DNA of 6,669 nucleotides from NCBI GenBank assembly GCA_023412745.1, contig JAEZBZ010000311.1, forward strand, positions 1 through 6,669. Direction: 5' to 3'. This DNA comes from Pseudomonadota bacterium. GTDB taxonomy: Bacteria; Pseudomonadota; Alphaproteobacteria; Rhizobiales; Hyphomicrobiaceae. The notes beneath the pieces were generated by a model. The model saw only the letters and a program-made list of their open reading frames with translations. It did no database searches and was not told the DNA's origin. Both the position numbers and the translations under genes were made by a program. Below are positions 6,362-6,669 of the stretch, piece by piece; the stretch's first letter is position 1, and each line of letters starts with the position of its first letter.

Positions 6362-6669
6362 ATGCTCGCGCCAGCCAACCCGGAAGCATCTCCCGACCTC
6401 GTCGCCAGTCTCGATGTACGCGACGTAACAGTCACGTATCCAAACGGGCACACAGCTTTGCGTAACGCCGGGTTTCGACTGGGCTCGGGCACGATCTGCG
6501 GCCTGGTCGGCGTCAACGGCAGCGGCAAGTCTACGTTGTTCAAGGCAATCATGGGGTTCGTGCGTCCGTCCGCGGGCGAGGTGCGCATCTGCGGGCTCAG
6601 CGTATCGGAAGCGCTCAAACGCAAGACGGTTGCCTATGTTCCCCAGAGCGAGGAGGTCGACTGGAACTT
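6362..6669 (+). CDS. sitB: Manganese/iron ABC transporter ATP-binding protein, 5' part (runs off right edge)
   Basis: SitB is the cytoplasmic ATPase that powers metal import with permeases SitC and SitD. The first 102 codons are present, plus two bases; family members run about 250-300 residues. Visible features: the start of the nucleotide-binding fold, LDVRDVTVTYPNG (17-29); Walker A GVNGSGKST (50-58); LFKAIMGFVRPSAGEVRICG (59-78); and the Q-loop segment VPQSEEVDWN (93-102) with Gln95, a signature stretch of Mn/Fe-type SitB/MntB ATPases. The ABC signature and Walker B lie beyond the edge. The ATG at 6362 follows the sitA stop by six bases. A GGGG run inside the end of sitA, 11 bases upstream, is the only ribosome site candidate, so translation may be coupled to sitA. 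sitC and sitD are expected next. Confidence 0.9.
   Translation, partial: MLAPANPEASPDLVASLDVRDVTVTYPNGHTALRNAGFRLGSGTICGLVGVNGSGKSTLFKAIMGFVRPSAGEVRICGLSVSEALKRKTVAYVPQSEEVDWN

Noticed and set aside
1..6669. Search for CRISPR arrays, tRNA or rRNA genes, insertion sequences and prophage or defence modules
   Set aside because: No regularly spaced repeats, tRNA-like arms, transposase frames or terminal inverted repeats were seen; the genes are ordinary metabolic and transport genes apart from the dynamin-like one.

Overview
This GC-rich window most likely comes from an alphaproteobacterium, probably of the rhizobial or Bradyrhizobium-like kind. The GNVGRNTTIVRSNYL and LFHSDSQRD stretches of SoxB, the dynamin-family protein and the sitABCD-type manganese/iron transporter all suggest this. 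The taxon is inferred from protein style and codon use; no marker gene is present.

Layout from left to right: (1) Positions 1-1033, minus strand: 5' part of soxB, the beta subunit of heterotetrameric sarcosine oxidase. It runs off the left edge, where soxD, soxA and soxG would be expected. (2) Positions 1164-2345, minus strand: complete pobA, 4-hydroxybenzoate 3-monooxygenase, with its active-site residues. It lies 130 bp upstream of soxB in the same direction. No pobR-type regulator is visible. (3) Positions 2346-2829: a gene-poor stretch of about 480 bp between the divergent pobA and dynamin-like genes, holding short repeats and weak promoter candidates. (4) Positions 2830-5121, plus strand: a 763-residue dynamin-family protein whose GTPase signature motifs are largely destroyed, closed by a strong intrinsic terminator. 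(5) Positions 5272-5346: control region with a perfect TTGACA -35 box and TTGCA-based inverted repeats around the predicted transcription start. (6) From 5363 to the right edge, plus strand: sitA (periplasmic Mn/Fe-binding protein) and the start of sitB (ATPase), the first two genes of a metal-uptake operon that continues outside the window.

These are independent modules rather than one pathway. SoxB demethylates sarcosine (from glycine betaine or creatine breakdown) to glycine and one-carbon units. PobA feeds 4-hydroxybenzoate into the protocatechuate route. SitAB imports Mn(II)/Fe(II). The dynamin-like protein is a separate transcription unit of unknown role. The most notable point is that this dynamin-like protein appears to be a pseudo-GTPase: the P-loop lysine is glutamine, the G3 aspartate is valine and the G4 NK pair is DH, while the surrounding fold is intact. 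The rest of the window is conventional.
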